DNA of 64,000 nucleotides from JAGDMS01 sp050015455 (GTDB lineage: Bacteria; Desulfobacterota; Binatia; HRBIN30): positions 1-64,000 of the forward strand of contig JBEKBJ010000008.1 in the NCBI GenBank assembly GCA_050015455.1, read 5' to 3'. Below the pieces are notes generated by a model. The model saw only the letters and a list, made by a program, of their open reading frames with translations, ran no database searches and had not been told where the DNA came from. The translations under genes were made by a program, and so were the position numbers. Positions 24,958 through 32,290 of the stretch are shown here, piece by piece; positions within the stretch are counted from its first letter, which is position 1; each line of letters starts with the position of its first letter.

Positions 24958-26026
24958 TCCCTTCTACTAGGGCTTGATGGTGGGCATTGGGCAGCTTGCA
25001 AGCCGCGCTAGGACGGCTCGGCCGCAAGTCGCGCAGCCGTTGCACCCGATCAACCGCGGCGCTGATGCGGTCGCGGTCCAGCACGCCTTCCCCGACGGCG
25101 CCCTCAAGCGCCTCCGCGGCACGCTCCGCCTTGGCTAGATCCTGACAGACGAGCAGCGCATCCACACCCGCCTCGACGCTGGCGACGGCGGCCGCGCCAA
25201 TGTCGCTGTGATCGGAGATGGCTCGCATCTCCAAATCGTCGCTGACGACGACGCCCTTGAAACCCAACTCGGTGCGCAGCAGGTCGGTGAGGATCGCACG
25301 TGACACGGTCGCCGGCCGTTGCGCATCGAGCGCCGGATAGAGAACGTGTGCGGTCATCAGCATCGGGATCCCGGCGGCGATGGCGGCGCGGAACGGCGCC
25401 AACTCGGTGCGCTCGATTTCGGCACGCGAACGTCGAACGATCGGCAGCTCGAGATGCGAGTCCTGGGCGGTGTCACCGTGGCCGGGAAAATGCTTGCCGC
25501 ACGGGATGACGCCGCCCGCCAGCAAGCCGCGCATCAGCGCGATCCCCATCACACTCACCAGGGCGGGGTCGGAGCCGAAGGCGCGATCGCCGATGATCGG
25601 GTTCGCCGGGTTGGAATGGACGTCCAGCACCGGCGCAAAGTTGAGATCGATGCCAACGCCGGCCAGTTCTTCGCCCATGGCCTGGCCGATCTGGAAGGCG
25701 AGCGCAGCATCGCCGCTACGGCCCACCACGGCGGCGGCGGGGAACCAGGTGAATGGCTCATCGAGGCGCACGACGCGTCCACCCTCGTGATCGATGGCGA
25801 CCAACGGCGCGGACGGCAGCGCGTGCAGGGCGCGCGTCAGGGCGGCGATTTGCGCCGGATCGCTCGCGTTGCGCCGGAACAGAATCACGCCGCCGACGTG
25901 GAGTCGTTGCAACGTTTCCCGCGTGTCCGCCTCGAGCACCGGGCCGGGAATGCCGACCGTCAACAGGCTGCCGATCCGCCGTCGTAGGTCGTCAGCCGTG
26001 GATCGTGGTTCGTGACTCGTGTTCAC
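24950..26026 (-). CDS. nagZ: Beta-N-acetylhexosaminidase, GH3 (NagZ type)
   Basis: 358 residues, GTG start. KHFPGHGDTAQDSH (178-191) is the His/Asp acid-base loop of GH3 NagZ enzymes, and VVSDDLEMRAI carries the nucleophile Asp263. PLVAIDHEGGRVVRL and NFAPVLDVHSNPANPIIGDRAFG (split here by family blocks) are further hallmarks. It removes GlcNAc from anhydro-muropeptides in peptidoglycan recycling, in the cytoplasm (no signal peptide). The 3' end overlaps convergent mtnA by 8 bases. Confidence 0.92.
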   Translation of the reverse strand: MNTSHEPRSTADDLRRRIGSLLTVGIPGPVLEADTRETLQRLHVGGVILFRRNASDPAQIAALTRALHALPSAPLVAIDHEGGRVVRLDEPFTWFPAAAVVGRSGDAALAFQIGQAMGEELAGVGIDLNFAPVLDVHSNPANPIIGDRAFGSDPALVSVMGIALMRGLLAGGVIPCGKHFPGHGDTAQDSHLELPIVRRSRAEIERTELAPFRAAIAAGIPMLMTAHVLYPALDAQRPATVSRAILTDLLRTELGFKGVVVSDDLEMRAISDHSDIGAAAVASVEAGVDALLVCQDLAKAERAAEALEGAVGEGVLDRDRISAAVDRVQRLRDLRPSRPSAACKLPNAHHQALVEGIT

Positions 26027-26036
26027 TTCTCACCAA

Positions 26037-26342
26037 CTACGGCTTCACCAGCACGTCGTCGCCTTCCACTTTGACCTCATAGTTCTCTACGGCGCACGCC
26101 GGATCGTCGGGCGAGACACCGGTGGTGACGTCGTACGTCCAACCGTGCCACGGGCAGGTCACGACCGTGCCGTCGAGTTCCCCTTCCCCGAGCGGCCCAC
26201 CTTCATGCTTGCACGTGTTGTCGATGGCGTAGAAGGTCCCGCCGCAGTTGAACACGGCGATGGTCTTGCCGTCCACCTCCACCGTTTTTCCCTGCCCCGC
26301 AGGAATCTCCCAAACCGATGCCACCCGAACGAAGTCCGCCAT
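26037..26342 (-). CDS. Rieske [2Fe-2S] ferredoxin (NirD/BphF-like)
   Basis: 101 residues from ATG 26342, preceded by GGAGGAGG. Rieske ligands are Cys44/His46 in TCKHEGGPLG and Cys63/His66 in CPWHGW. The length and lack of a membrane anchor fit soluble ferredoxin components of ring-hydroxylating oxygenases or NirD-like subunits. No oxygenase or nitrite reductase gene is adjacent, so its electron-transfer partner is unknown. It is divergent from ogt. Confidence 0.9.
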   Translation of the reverse strand: MADFVRVASVWEIPAGQGKTVEVDGKTIAVFNCGGTFYAIDNTCKHEGGPLGEGELDGTVVTCPWHGWTYDVTTGVSPDDPACAVENYEVKVEGDDVLVKP

Positions 26343-26520
26343 GCCTCCTCCTCCGTCGTATGACACCGCATTGTAAAGGAAGCGACCGTACTCGGGCAAT
26401 CTGGGTCGTGCCGGGGTTGAGGGGCGGCTTGGAGTCCCGACGGCACCGACCGGCGCGGGCCTCGTCGCCGACGAAGAACCGGTGCTTGGCTTCGGCACGT
26501 CACTGTGGTTGAAGTGATGC

Positions 26521-27054
26521 ATGGAGCCGCAGCAGCCTGGTGCCGTCGCCGAGAGCGGCCCCAAAGCCGTCCGAATCTCAGCGCGCAAGCTGAGAACGCC
26601 GGTGGGGGTGTTGCTGGTGGCCGCGTCGGACGATGCGGTATTGTACCTGGAGCTGCCGCGGCGCGGCGGCGCCGAATCGCCGTTCGAGAGCTGGCTGATC
26701 GGCAGGGACGAGACGCCGGCGCTGAGTGCGGCGCTGACGCAGCTGCGCGCATACTTCGCCGGCAAGCGCTGCGACTTCGATTTGCCGGTGTATCCTTCAG
26801 GCACCGCGTTTCAAAAGTGCGTCTGGCACTTGGTGGCCGCAATTCCCTACGGCCAAACCATTTCGTACGGCAGCATTGCCGAGCAGCTCGGCAGCTCCCC
26901 GCGCGCCGTTGGTGCCGCGGTGGGCGCCAACCCCATTCCCATCATCATTCCCTGCCACCGCGTCATCGGTGCCGACAGCTCACTCACGGGTTATGGCGGC
27001 GGCTTGCGCATGAAGATCTGGTTGTTGCGCCACGAAGGCGCGCTGCTTGCCTGA
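26521..27054 (+). CDS. ogt: Methylated-DNA-[protein]-cysteine S-methyltransferase
   Basis: 177 residues. The acceptor Cys145 lies in IIIPCHRVIG; FQKCVWHLVAAIPYGQTISY and the helix-turn-helix IAEQLGSSPRAVGAAVGANP are canonical. There is no Ada zinc domain, so it is Ogt-like. It directly repairs O6-alkylguanine in a suicide reaction. A start at 26521 gives the usual length. Confidence 0.93.
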   Translation: MEPQQPGAVAESGPKAVRISARKLRTPVGVLLVAASDDAVLYLELPRRGGAESPFESWLIGRDETPALSAALTQLRAYFAGKRCDFDLPVYPSGTAFQKCVWHLVAAIPYGQTISYGSIAEQLGSSPRAVGAAVGANPIPIIIPCHRVIGADSSLTGYGGGLRMKIWLLRHEGALLA

Positions 27055-27349
27055 GCCACATCACTGATTGCACTGCCCCGGCTCGAACCTCGTCAACGCC
27101 GCCGATGATTGCGCCGCCTCGGCGCCGTAAGCCAAGGGTAGGTTGCATTAGAGGCAGCGAATACTGACTTTGGATCTTGTCTATGGCCGGCGCAAAAATT
27201 CTGCGCGATCGCGTTCATGTCGCTTGACCTCAGCTGCGAAATTTAATAGACGGCAAGCCGGCCGCGGGAGGGCAAGGGATAAGCGAGATAAACGCGACGA
27301 AACCTAGCACGCGGCTTTCAAAACGCAGCGGCGGGAGGGGTGTACGTTT
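27055..27349. other. Intergenic region upstream of the porin gene
   Basis: 295 bases between ogt and the porin. It contains a weak GC hairpin (GCGCC..GGCGC near 27113-27127) that could end the ogt transcript, and a purine-rich GGGAGGGG before the porin ATG. No small gene or RNA motif was recognised. Confidence 0.4.
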
Positions 27350-28921
27350 ATGATCCAAGTCACGGGCAAAGCATGGTGTGGAGTGATTCTGATCGCGGCG
27401 ATTCTTGCGTGGCTGGCGCCGGCTTACGCTGAGGACAAATCGGACAAATCTCTGTTGGACGTTTTGCGGCAAAAGCAGGTGCTGACACAGCAAGACTACG
27501 AACGTCTCAAGAGCTCGGAGCTGACCCCTGCGCAGCGGTCGGCGCTGATCGACGTATTGCGCGACAAAGGCATCTTGACGAAGGACGAGGCCGCGAAGTT
27601 GGAATCGGCCGCACCCCCGGTGCCGGTCGCGGCGTCAGCAGCGGAGAAGGCCGCAGCAGCGGAGTCGCAGGCAAGCCTTCTTGCCAAGCTGCCGAAGTGG
27701 CTGAGCTACATCACCCCGTTTGGCGATATCCGCCTGCGCGACGAAGGCTTCTACCAGGAGGGGGCAGTGGCGCGCAACCGCGGCCGCTTCCGTGCCCGCA
27801 TCGGCCTGACGGTGAACGCCAGCGACGAGATCAGTGGCACGGTCCGGCTGGCGACCGGTGACCCGAACGACCCGATCTCCACCAACCAGTCGTTCCAGAA
27901 CACCTTCACCCGCAAATCGATCAACCTGGACTGGGCCTACCTCACGCTCAAGCCGGGCAAGACCTTCGGCCTCGAACCCGGCTGGGTCACCGTCACGGCC
28001 GGTAAGTTCGGCCTCACCAACTATCGCACCTCCGAACTGGTGTGGGATGATGACGTGTCGCCCGAAGGTGCCACCGAGACCCTAAACCTGGTGGACCAGC
28101 GCGCCGGTGTGCTGCGCGGGTTGAGGGTCAATGCCTTCCAGTGGACGGTGAACGAGGTGTCGAACGGGGCGGATCCGTGGATGGGTGGGGGACAGGTGGT
28201 GAGCGACGCGGCCTTCGGGACCCTCGCTACCGCCACCGTAGGCTTCGCCGACTACAATTATCAGAACTTGAACGAGGTGGCGCGCACGTTTCTCAGTCCC
28301 TATACGGGCAGTGCTCCCTTCACGGCTAACAGCAGCCAGAACACCTCCTTGGTGAACAGCAACGATGTCGTGTTGTCGGCTAAAGATGCCAACGGCCATC
28401 AGAAGATCCTCCGCTACGCGTCCGGCTACAACATCCTCAACTGGACCGGCGAGCTGAACTCGCCCGATCCGCTCGGGCTGGGGGTGCCGGCGGGGCTTTT
28501 TGGCGACGTCGCGTACAACAGTCAGGCCGACGGCCGCAACGTTGGCTGCTACGTCGGCGCTGGGATCGGCAACGCCGGCAGGGATTGGTACCACAACGTG
28601 CTCACGAACCAGGGTGACTGGGGGCTCTCGTACACCTATGCGCGGGTGGAGAAGGACGCGGTGCTCTCCATCTTCAGCTTCAGCGACATAGACCAGTTCT
28701 CCACGGCGCCGGCCAAGGGGGCCAGCTCGCGCCCGACACAAAACGGGTCGACAAATCTAATGGCGCACATTCTGCGCCTCGACTACTTGGTGCTGCCCAA
28801 CCTGCAGCTAACCGCGAAGGCGTACGTCGAGAACGTGCTGGATCGAAGAATCTCGAATGCCGCGCTCACCGGCAACCCGACGCTGCTGCGCACGCAGCTG
28901 GACGCCATGTTGAGGTTCTAG
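27350..28921 (+). CDS. Outer-membrane putative porin
   Basis: 523 residues with a signal peptide (MIQVTGKAWCGVILIAAILA, cleaved after AYA). Residues about 30-90 form a helical, possibly coiled-coil, N-terminal segment with two related motifs (LLDVLRQKQVLTQQDYERL and ALIDVLRDKGILTKDEAAKL). From FGDIRLRDEGFY onward alternating amphipathic strands lead to a terminal Phe (DAMLRF), as expected for BAM-recognised barrels. It matches the 'putative porin' family. The substrate is unknown; being upstream of the ars genes does not prove a link. Confidence 0.85.
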   Translation: MIQVTGKAWCGVILIAAILAWLAPAYAEDKSDKSLLDVLRQKQVLTQQDYERLKSSELTPAQRSALIDVLRDKGILTKDEAAKLESAAPPVPVAASAAEKAAAAESQASLLAKLPKWLSYITPFGDIRLRDEGFYQEGAVARNRGRFRARIGLTVNASDEISGTVRLATGDPNDPISTNQSFQNTFTRKSINLDWAYLTLKPGKTFGLEPGWVTVTAGKFGLTNYRTSELVWDDDVSPEGATETLNLVDQRAGVLRGLRVNAFQWTVNEVSNGADPWMGGGQVVSDAAFGTLATATVGFADYNYQNLNEVARTFLSPYTGSAPFTANSSQNTSLVNSNDVVLSAKDANGHQKILRYASGYNILNWTGELNSPDPLGLGVPAGLFGDVAYNSQADGRNVGCYVGAGIGNAGRDWYHNVLTNQGDWGLSYTYARVEKDAVLSIFSFSDIDQFSTAPAKGASSRPTQNGSTNLMAHILRLDYLVLPNLQLTAKAYVENVLDRRISNAALTGNPTLLRTQLDAMLRF

Positions 28922-29040
28922 CGGAGAAGCCGACAAGGTCAGCATCACCGACACGTCGACGACCGGCAGGATCGCGCGCGAAACTGAGACCGGCTTCCTG
29001 TTCTTTGCCCCCGTCACGACGCGGCACCTCAGATCCTGCT

Positions 29041-29074
29041 CTTGCATACACGCGGTTATCCGGTTATATGCAAG
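29041..29074. promoter_or_regulatory. Inverted repeat upstream of arsR, probable ArsR operator
   Basis: CTTGCATA (29041-29048) and TATGCAAG (29067-29074) form a perfect 8-bp inverted repeat with an 18-base spacer, ending 3 bases before the arsR ATG at 29078. The spacer holds a GGTTATCCGGTTAT direct repeat. The placement fits autorepression by ArsR. Confidence 0.6.
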
Positions 29075-29077
29075 AAC

Positions 29078-29476
29078 ATGAGAGACCTCGCCACTCGCTT
29101 CACGGCGCTCGCCGACCCCACGCGGCTGCAGATGCTCGCGCTACTGCTGCGCCGGGGCGAGTTGTGTGTCTGCGACTTTGTCGAGACCCTCGGGATCACG
29201 CAGTCCAAGGCGTCGCGGCATCTGCGCCACCTCTGGACCGTGGGGCTGCTTGAGGATCGGCGGGCCGGCCTCTGGGTTTACTACCGCATCGCGCCCAACC
29301 TGGATGCCGAGCGTAAGGCACTGGTCTCGGCGCTCACGCGGCTCTTCGAAGGCCGTGACTTGGGCGCGCTTGAGCAACGCCTCAACCGCTGGCTGAAGCG
29401 GAAGGGTGGGACCGTCCCTACCTGCAAGGCCACTCCCAAGACCCGGGCGCGTGCCGCCGTGGAGGCGCGCCGATGA
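29078..29476 (+). CDS. arsR: ArsR-family metalloregulator
   Basis: 132 residues from ATG 29078 (an upstream TTG in frame would span the operator). The winged helix includes FTALADPTRLQMLALLLRRG, then the metal-binding ELCVCDF (CxC in alpha3, the ArsR-type As(III) site) and SKASRHLRHLWTVGLLEDRR. Arsenite binding would release repression. It overlaps acr3 by 4 bases. Confidence 0.93.
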   Translation: MRDLATRFTALADPTRLQMLALLLRRGELCVCDFVETLGITQSKASRHLRHLWTVGLLEDRRAGLWVYYRIAPNLDAERKALVSALTRLFEGRDLGALEQRLNRWLKRKGGTVPTCKATPKTRARAAVEARR

Positions 29477-30543
29477 CCCAAGAGCACACTGGCGTTGCCG
29501 GCAAGCTCTCGTTCCTCGATCGCTTGCTCACACTCTGGATCTTCCTCGCCATGGCGGTGGGTGTCGGAAGCGGCTATCTGCTCCCCGGCATCGTGCCCTT
29601 CCTCGACGGCTTCAGCGTCGGTACGACCTCGATCCCCATCGCCATCGGGCTCATCCTCATGATGTACCCGCCGTTGGCGAAGGTCCGCTACGAGGAGATG
29701 GGACCGGTCTTCCGCAACTTCAAGGTGCTCGGGCTCTCGCTCGTCCAGAACTGGATCGTCGGCCCGATCCTGATGTTCGGGCTGGCCGTGCTCTGCTTGC
29801 ACGACAAGCCCGAGTACATGGTCGGGCTCATCATGATCGGCCTGGCGCGCTGCATCGCCATGGTCATCGTGTGGAACGACCTGGCCAAGGGCGACACCGA
29901 GTACTGCGCCGGCCTGGTCGCCTTCAACTCGATCTTCCAGGTCCTCTTCTACTCGGTGTACGCCTACGTGTTCATCACCGTGGTGCCGACCTGGTTCGGC
30001 CTCAAGGGCGTGGCGGTCAACATCACCATTGGTGAGATCGCGAAGAGCGTCTTCATCTACCTCGGCATCCCGTTCCTCGCCGGGGTCATCACCCGCTTCA
30101 CGCTCATCACGGCGAAGGGCAAGCGCTGGTACCATGAGAAGTTCATCCCGAAGATCAGCCCCATCACCCTGGTCGCGCTGCTCTTCACCATCATCGTGAT
30201 GTTCTCACTTAAGGGCGAGTACATCGTCGAGCTGCCGTTCGACGTCGTGCGCATCGCCATCCCGCTGCTCATCTACTTCGTGGTGATGTTCTTCCTCTCG
30301 TTCTTCATGAGCGCGAAGGCGGGCGCAACCTATGGGCAGTCGGCGACCCTGTCGTTTACGGCGGCGTCGAACAACTTCGAGCTGGCCATCGCCGTGGCCA
30401 TTGCGACCTTCGGGATCGGCAATGGCGCCGCGTTCGCCGCGGTGATCGGCCCCCTGGTCGAAGTGCCGGCCATGATCGGTCTGGTCAACGTGGCGCTATG
30501 GTTCCAGAACAAATGGTTCGCGGACATGGTGCCCGCAATATGA
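29473..30543 (+). CDS. acr3: Arsenite efflux transporter, ACR3 family
   Basis: 356 residues, ten predicted membrane helices. GLARCIAMVIVWNDLAKGD contains the conserved Cys of ACR3 permeases, and FTAASNNFELAIAVAIATFG is the second family signature. It exports As(III) through the inner membrane. It is coupled to arsR (ATGA overlap) and to arsC (ATGA overlap). Confidence 0.95.
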   Translation: MTQEHTGVAGKLSFLDRLLTLWIFLAMAVGVGSGYLLPGIVPFLDGFSVGTTSIPIAIGLILMMYPPLAKVRYEEMGPVFRNFKVLGLSLVQNWIVGPILMFGLAVLCLHDKPEYMVGLIMIGLARCIAMVIVWNDLAKGDTEYCAGLVAFNSIFQVLFYSVYAYVFITVVPTWFGLKGVAVNITIGEIAKSVFIYLGIPFLAGVITRFTLITAKGKRWYHEKFIPKISPITLVALLFTIIVMFSLKGEYIVELPFDVVRIAIPLLIYFVVMFFLSFFMSAKAGATYGQSATLSFTAASNNFELAIAVAIATFGIGNGAAFAAVIGPLVEVPAMIGLVNVALWFQNKWFADMVPAI

Positions 30544-30938
30544 AGACCGTGATCTTCGCCTGCGTGCGCAACGCGGGCCGCTCGCAAATGGCTTGCGCCT
30601 TCTTCAACGCGCTCGCCGACCCGTCGAAGGCACGGGCAGTCTCGGCAGGAACGCGCCCGGGCGCCCATGTGCATCCGGAAGTCGTCGCGGCGATGTTGGA
30701 AGTCGGGATCGATCTGGGCGGCGCCAAGCCGCAGTTGCTGACGCCCGAGTTGGCGAGAGATGCCGATCTGCTGGTCACCATGGGATGTGGTGATGAATGC
30801 CCGGTGGTTCCCGGGCTTCGGCGTGATGACTGGCCGCTCACGGACCCGAAGGGGTTGCCGCTCCAGCGCGTGCGTCAGATCCGGGATGAGATCCGCTCGC
30901 GGGTCGCGGCCCTGGTGGCGGCGGAAAGGTTGCAATGA
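30540..30938 (+). CDS. arsC: Arsenate reductase, thioredoxin-coupled LMW-phosphatase type
   Basis: 132 residues from ATG 30540, overlapping the acr3 stop. The P-loop CVRNAGRSQMA (Cys8) is the CX5R phosphatase-like site; Cys83 and Cys87 in MGCGDEC are the redox relay of thioredoxin-linked ArsC. It reduces arsenate to arsenite for Acr3. The P-loop carries Arg where CVHNAGRS is more usual. Confidence 0.93.
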   Translation: MKTVIFACVRNAGRSQMACAFFNALADPSKARAVSAGTRPGAHVHPEVVAAMLEVGIDLGGAKPQLLTPELARDADLLVTMGCGDECPVVPGLRRDDWPLTDPKGLPLQRVRQIRDEIRSRVAALVAAERLQ

Positions 30939-31084
30939 GCGAGCCCTCAGCTGCGCAACACGGTTGCCCGCCCGTCGCCGATCCTTCCGCTACGCTGCCA
31001 GCGCCCGTGGCCGTTGCGCACCGCTCTCGTTGGCGTCGCCGGTTGCTGCCGCCGCAGGCGTTGGCGTCGCAATCGCCTCGATGA
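30935..31084 (+). CDS. Possible truncated fourth ORF of the ars operon
   Basis: ATG 30935 overlaps the arsC stop (ATGA) and opens 49 codons, beginning MSEPSAAQHGCPPVADPS and ending in an Arg-rich then hydrophobic stretch. The same 4-base coupling as arsR-acr3-arsC suggests a former fourth gene, cut short. No homology is recognised. It could be chance. Confidence 0.3.
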   Translation: MSEPSAAQHGCPPVADPSATLPAPVAVAHRSRWRRRLLPPQALASQSPR

Positions 31085-31422
31085 ACACCGCGTCATAGGA
31101 AGGCCGGCCAAAGCGTTGGCGAGTTCTTCGGCGCTCGGACGTATTCGGGACGTAGTTAAATTGTTAAGTATCATGCGCTCGTAGCTGCGGTGTAATCGCG
31201 GCCCGGCTGACCCCCAGGTACCGGCTCACCCTCACCGGACGGATGCCGCGCTCCACCACCGCCGCCGCAGGAAGCGGCGGACGGCGGGATCGGCTTCCAG
31301 ACCGATCGCCCGCTCGTAGGCTACATCGGCCGCTTCGACTCGGCCCGTCCGCGGGTTTGTTTCTGGATGGACATGATCTTCTCCCTGGGATATTATGAAA
31401 TGCACCATCGTATGGAAGGCTA
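31085..31422. other. Mosaic region between ars operon and MazE/PIN pair
   Basis: About 340 bases without an intact gene. The minus strand holds a frame-shifted helix-turn-helix fragment (31164-31408). The beginning (31085-31163) shows no support for coding on either strand. Confidence 0.4.
31164..31408 (-). pseudogene. Frame-shifted fragment with a helix-turn-helix-like end
   Basis: One minus frame from ATG 31408 reads 58 residues, including VEAADVAYERAIGLEADPAV and RRFLRRR, and stops at 31232. The neighbouring frame continues with IRPVRVSRYLGVSRAAITPQ and stops at 31164. Joined by a single frameshift near 31240-31265, they would form one small DNA-binding protein or the tail of a transposase-like protein. 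Family not identified. Confidence 0.35.
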
Positions 31423-31677
31423 ATGGAACGTACGATAATCGCTAAGGTGACCACAAGCGGGCAGGTGTCGTTGCCTGCGCCGGTTCGGAAGCGGTGGGGT
31501 ACTGCGCAGGTTGTCATCGAAGACGAAGGGGATCGCGTCGTGGTCCGCCCGCTGCCGGACGATCCGATCGCGGCCGCGTGCGGCTCTCTGCGGCGACGCG
31601 GGGTGTCGTCGGAGGCGATTCGCGCCCGCGAGCGCGTCGCCGAAACCGCTCGGCAGCGTCGGCGCAGATCGCGATGA
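31423..31677 (+). CDS. AbrB/SpoVT-type antitoxin
   Basis: 84 residues. IIAKVTTSGQVSLPAPVRKR is a swapped-hairpin AbrB (MazE/VapB) DNA-binding domain; the Arg-rich tail is the likely toxin-binding part. It overlaps the PIN gene by ATGA (31674-31677). A typical type II antitoxin-first module. Confidence 0.9.
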   Translation: MERTIIAKVTTSGQVSLPAPVRKRWGTAQVVIEDEGDRVVVRPLPDDPIAAACGSLRRRGVSSEAIRARERVAETARQRRRRSR

Positions 31678-32102
31678 AAGTCGTCCTCGACGCCTATGCC
31701 GTGATCGCGGCCCTGATCGGGGAGCGGGCGCGTGCCGAGGTCGAGCCGCTGCTGAAGAATGGAGTCGTCTGCGCCCCCAACCTCGCCGAGGTGGTGGACG
31801 TGTGCGTGCGCGTGCATGCCAACGAGGAGCGCGTCGTGCGCGAGCGAGTGGGCTGGCTCCTCAGTGGCGGGCTTGAGATCGCCGCGCTGGAATCGGGGGT
31901 GGCGCTGGACGCCGGCGCGTTGCGCGCAAAGCATTACCGCAGGCGCCACTGCGAAGTCAGCCAAGGTGACTGTTTTGCTCTCGCCCTGGCCAAGCATCGC
32001 GGCCTCGCTTTGGCGACCGCCGACCCTGACCTCGCGGCGGTCGCACGCGCCGAAGGAGTGGATCTCATCCGCTTACCCGATTCGCATGGGAGGCGGCCGT
32101 GA
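31674..32102 (+). CDS. vapC: PIN-domain ribonuclease toxin (copy 3)
   Basis: 142 residues. VVLDAYAVIAALIGE gives the first PIN Asp (Asp6, with Ala at the usual Thr/Ser position), followed by NLAEVVDV, SQGDCFALALA and ATADPDLAAVA. It is unrelated at sequence level to the two other PIN toxins of the window. Translation is coupled to the AbrB antitoxin. Confidence 0.9.
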   Translation: MKVVLDAYAVIAALIGERARAEVEPLLKNGVVCAPNLAEVVDVCVRVHANEERVVRERVGWLLSGGLEIAALESGVALDAGALRAKHYRRRHCEVSQGDCFALALAKHRGLALATADPDLAAVARAEGVDLIRLPDSHGRRP

Positions 32103-32290
32103 GCCGAGTACCGATGCGAGGCGCAGAGGCGGACGGACTCGTCTGGCGATAGACCACGAGACGCCCTTCGCGGTGGGACATGCTCGTCGACAACATGGCG
32201 AGCGTCAGGACATCGGCCCGGCCATCGTCGTCAACGTCGGTCACGACGACATCGGTCGGGACCCAGAGCGGCAAGGCCGCGTGAGAGATC
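32065..32290 (-). pseudogene. FG-GAP/VCBS-repeat fragment
   Basis: The minus frame reads PTDVVVTDVDDDGRADVLTL followed by AMLSTSMSHREGRLVVYRQT, a clear FG-GAP/VCBS calcium-binding repeat of secreted integrin-like propellers. It has no start of its own, joins the FAD oxidoreductase stop on one side and runs into the PIN gene on the other. It is interpreted as a leftover of a large secreted protein gene. Confidence 0.6.
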
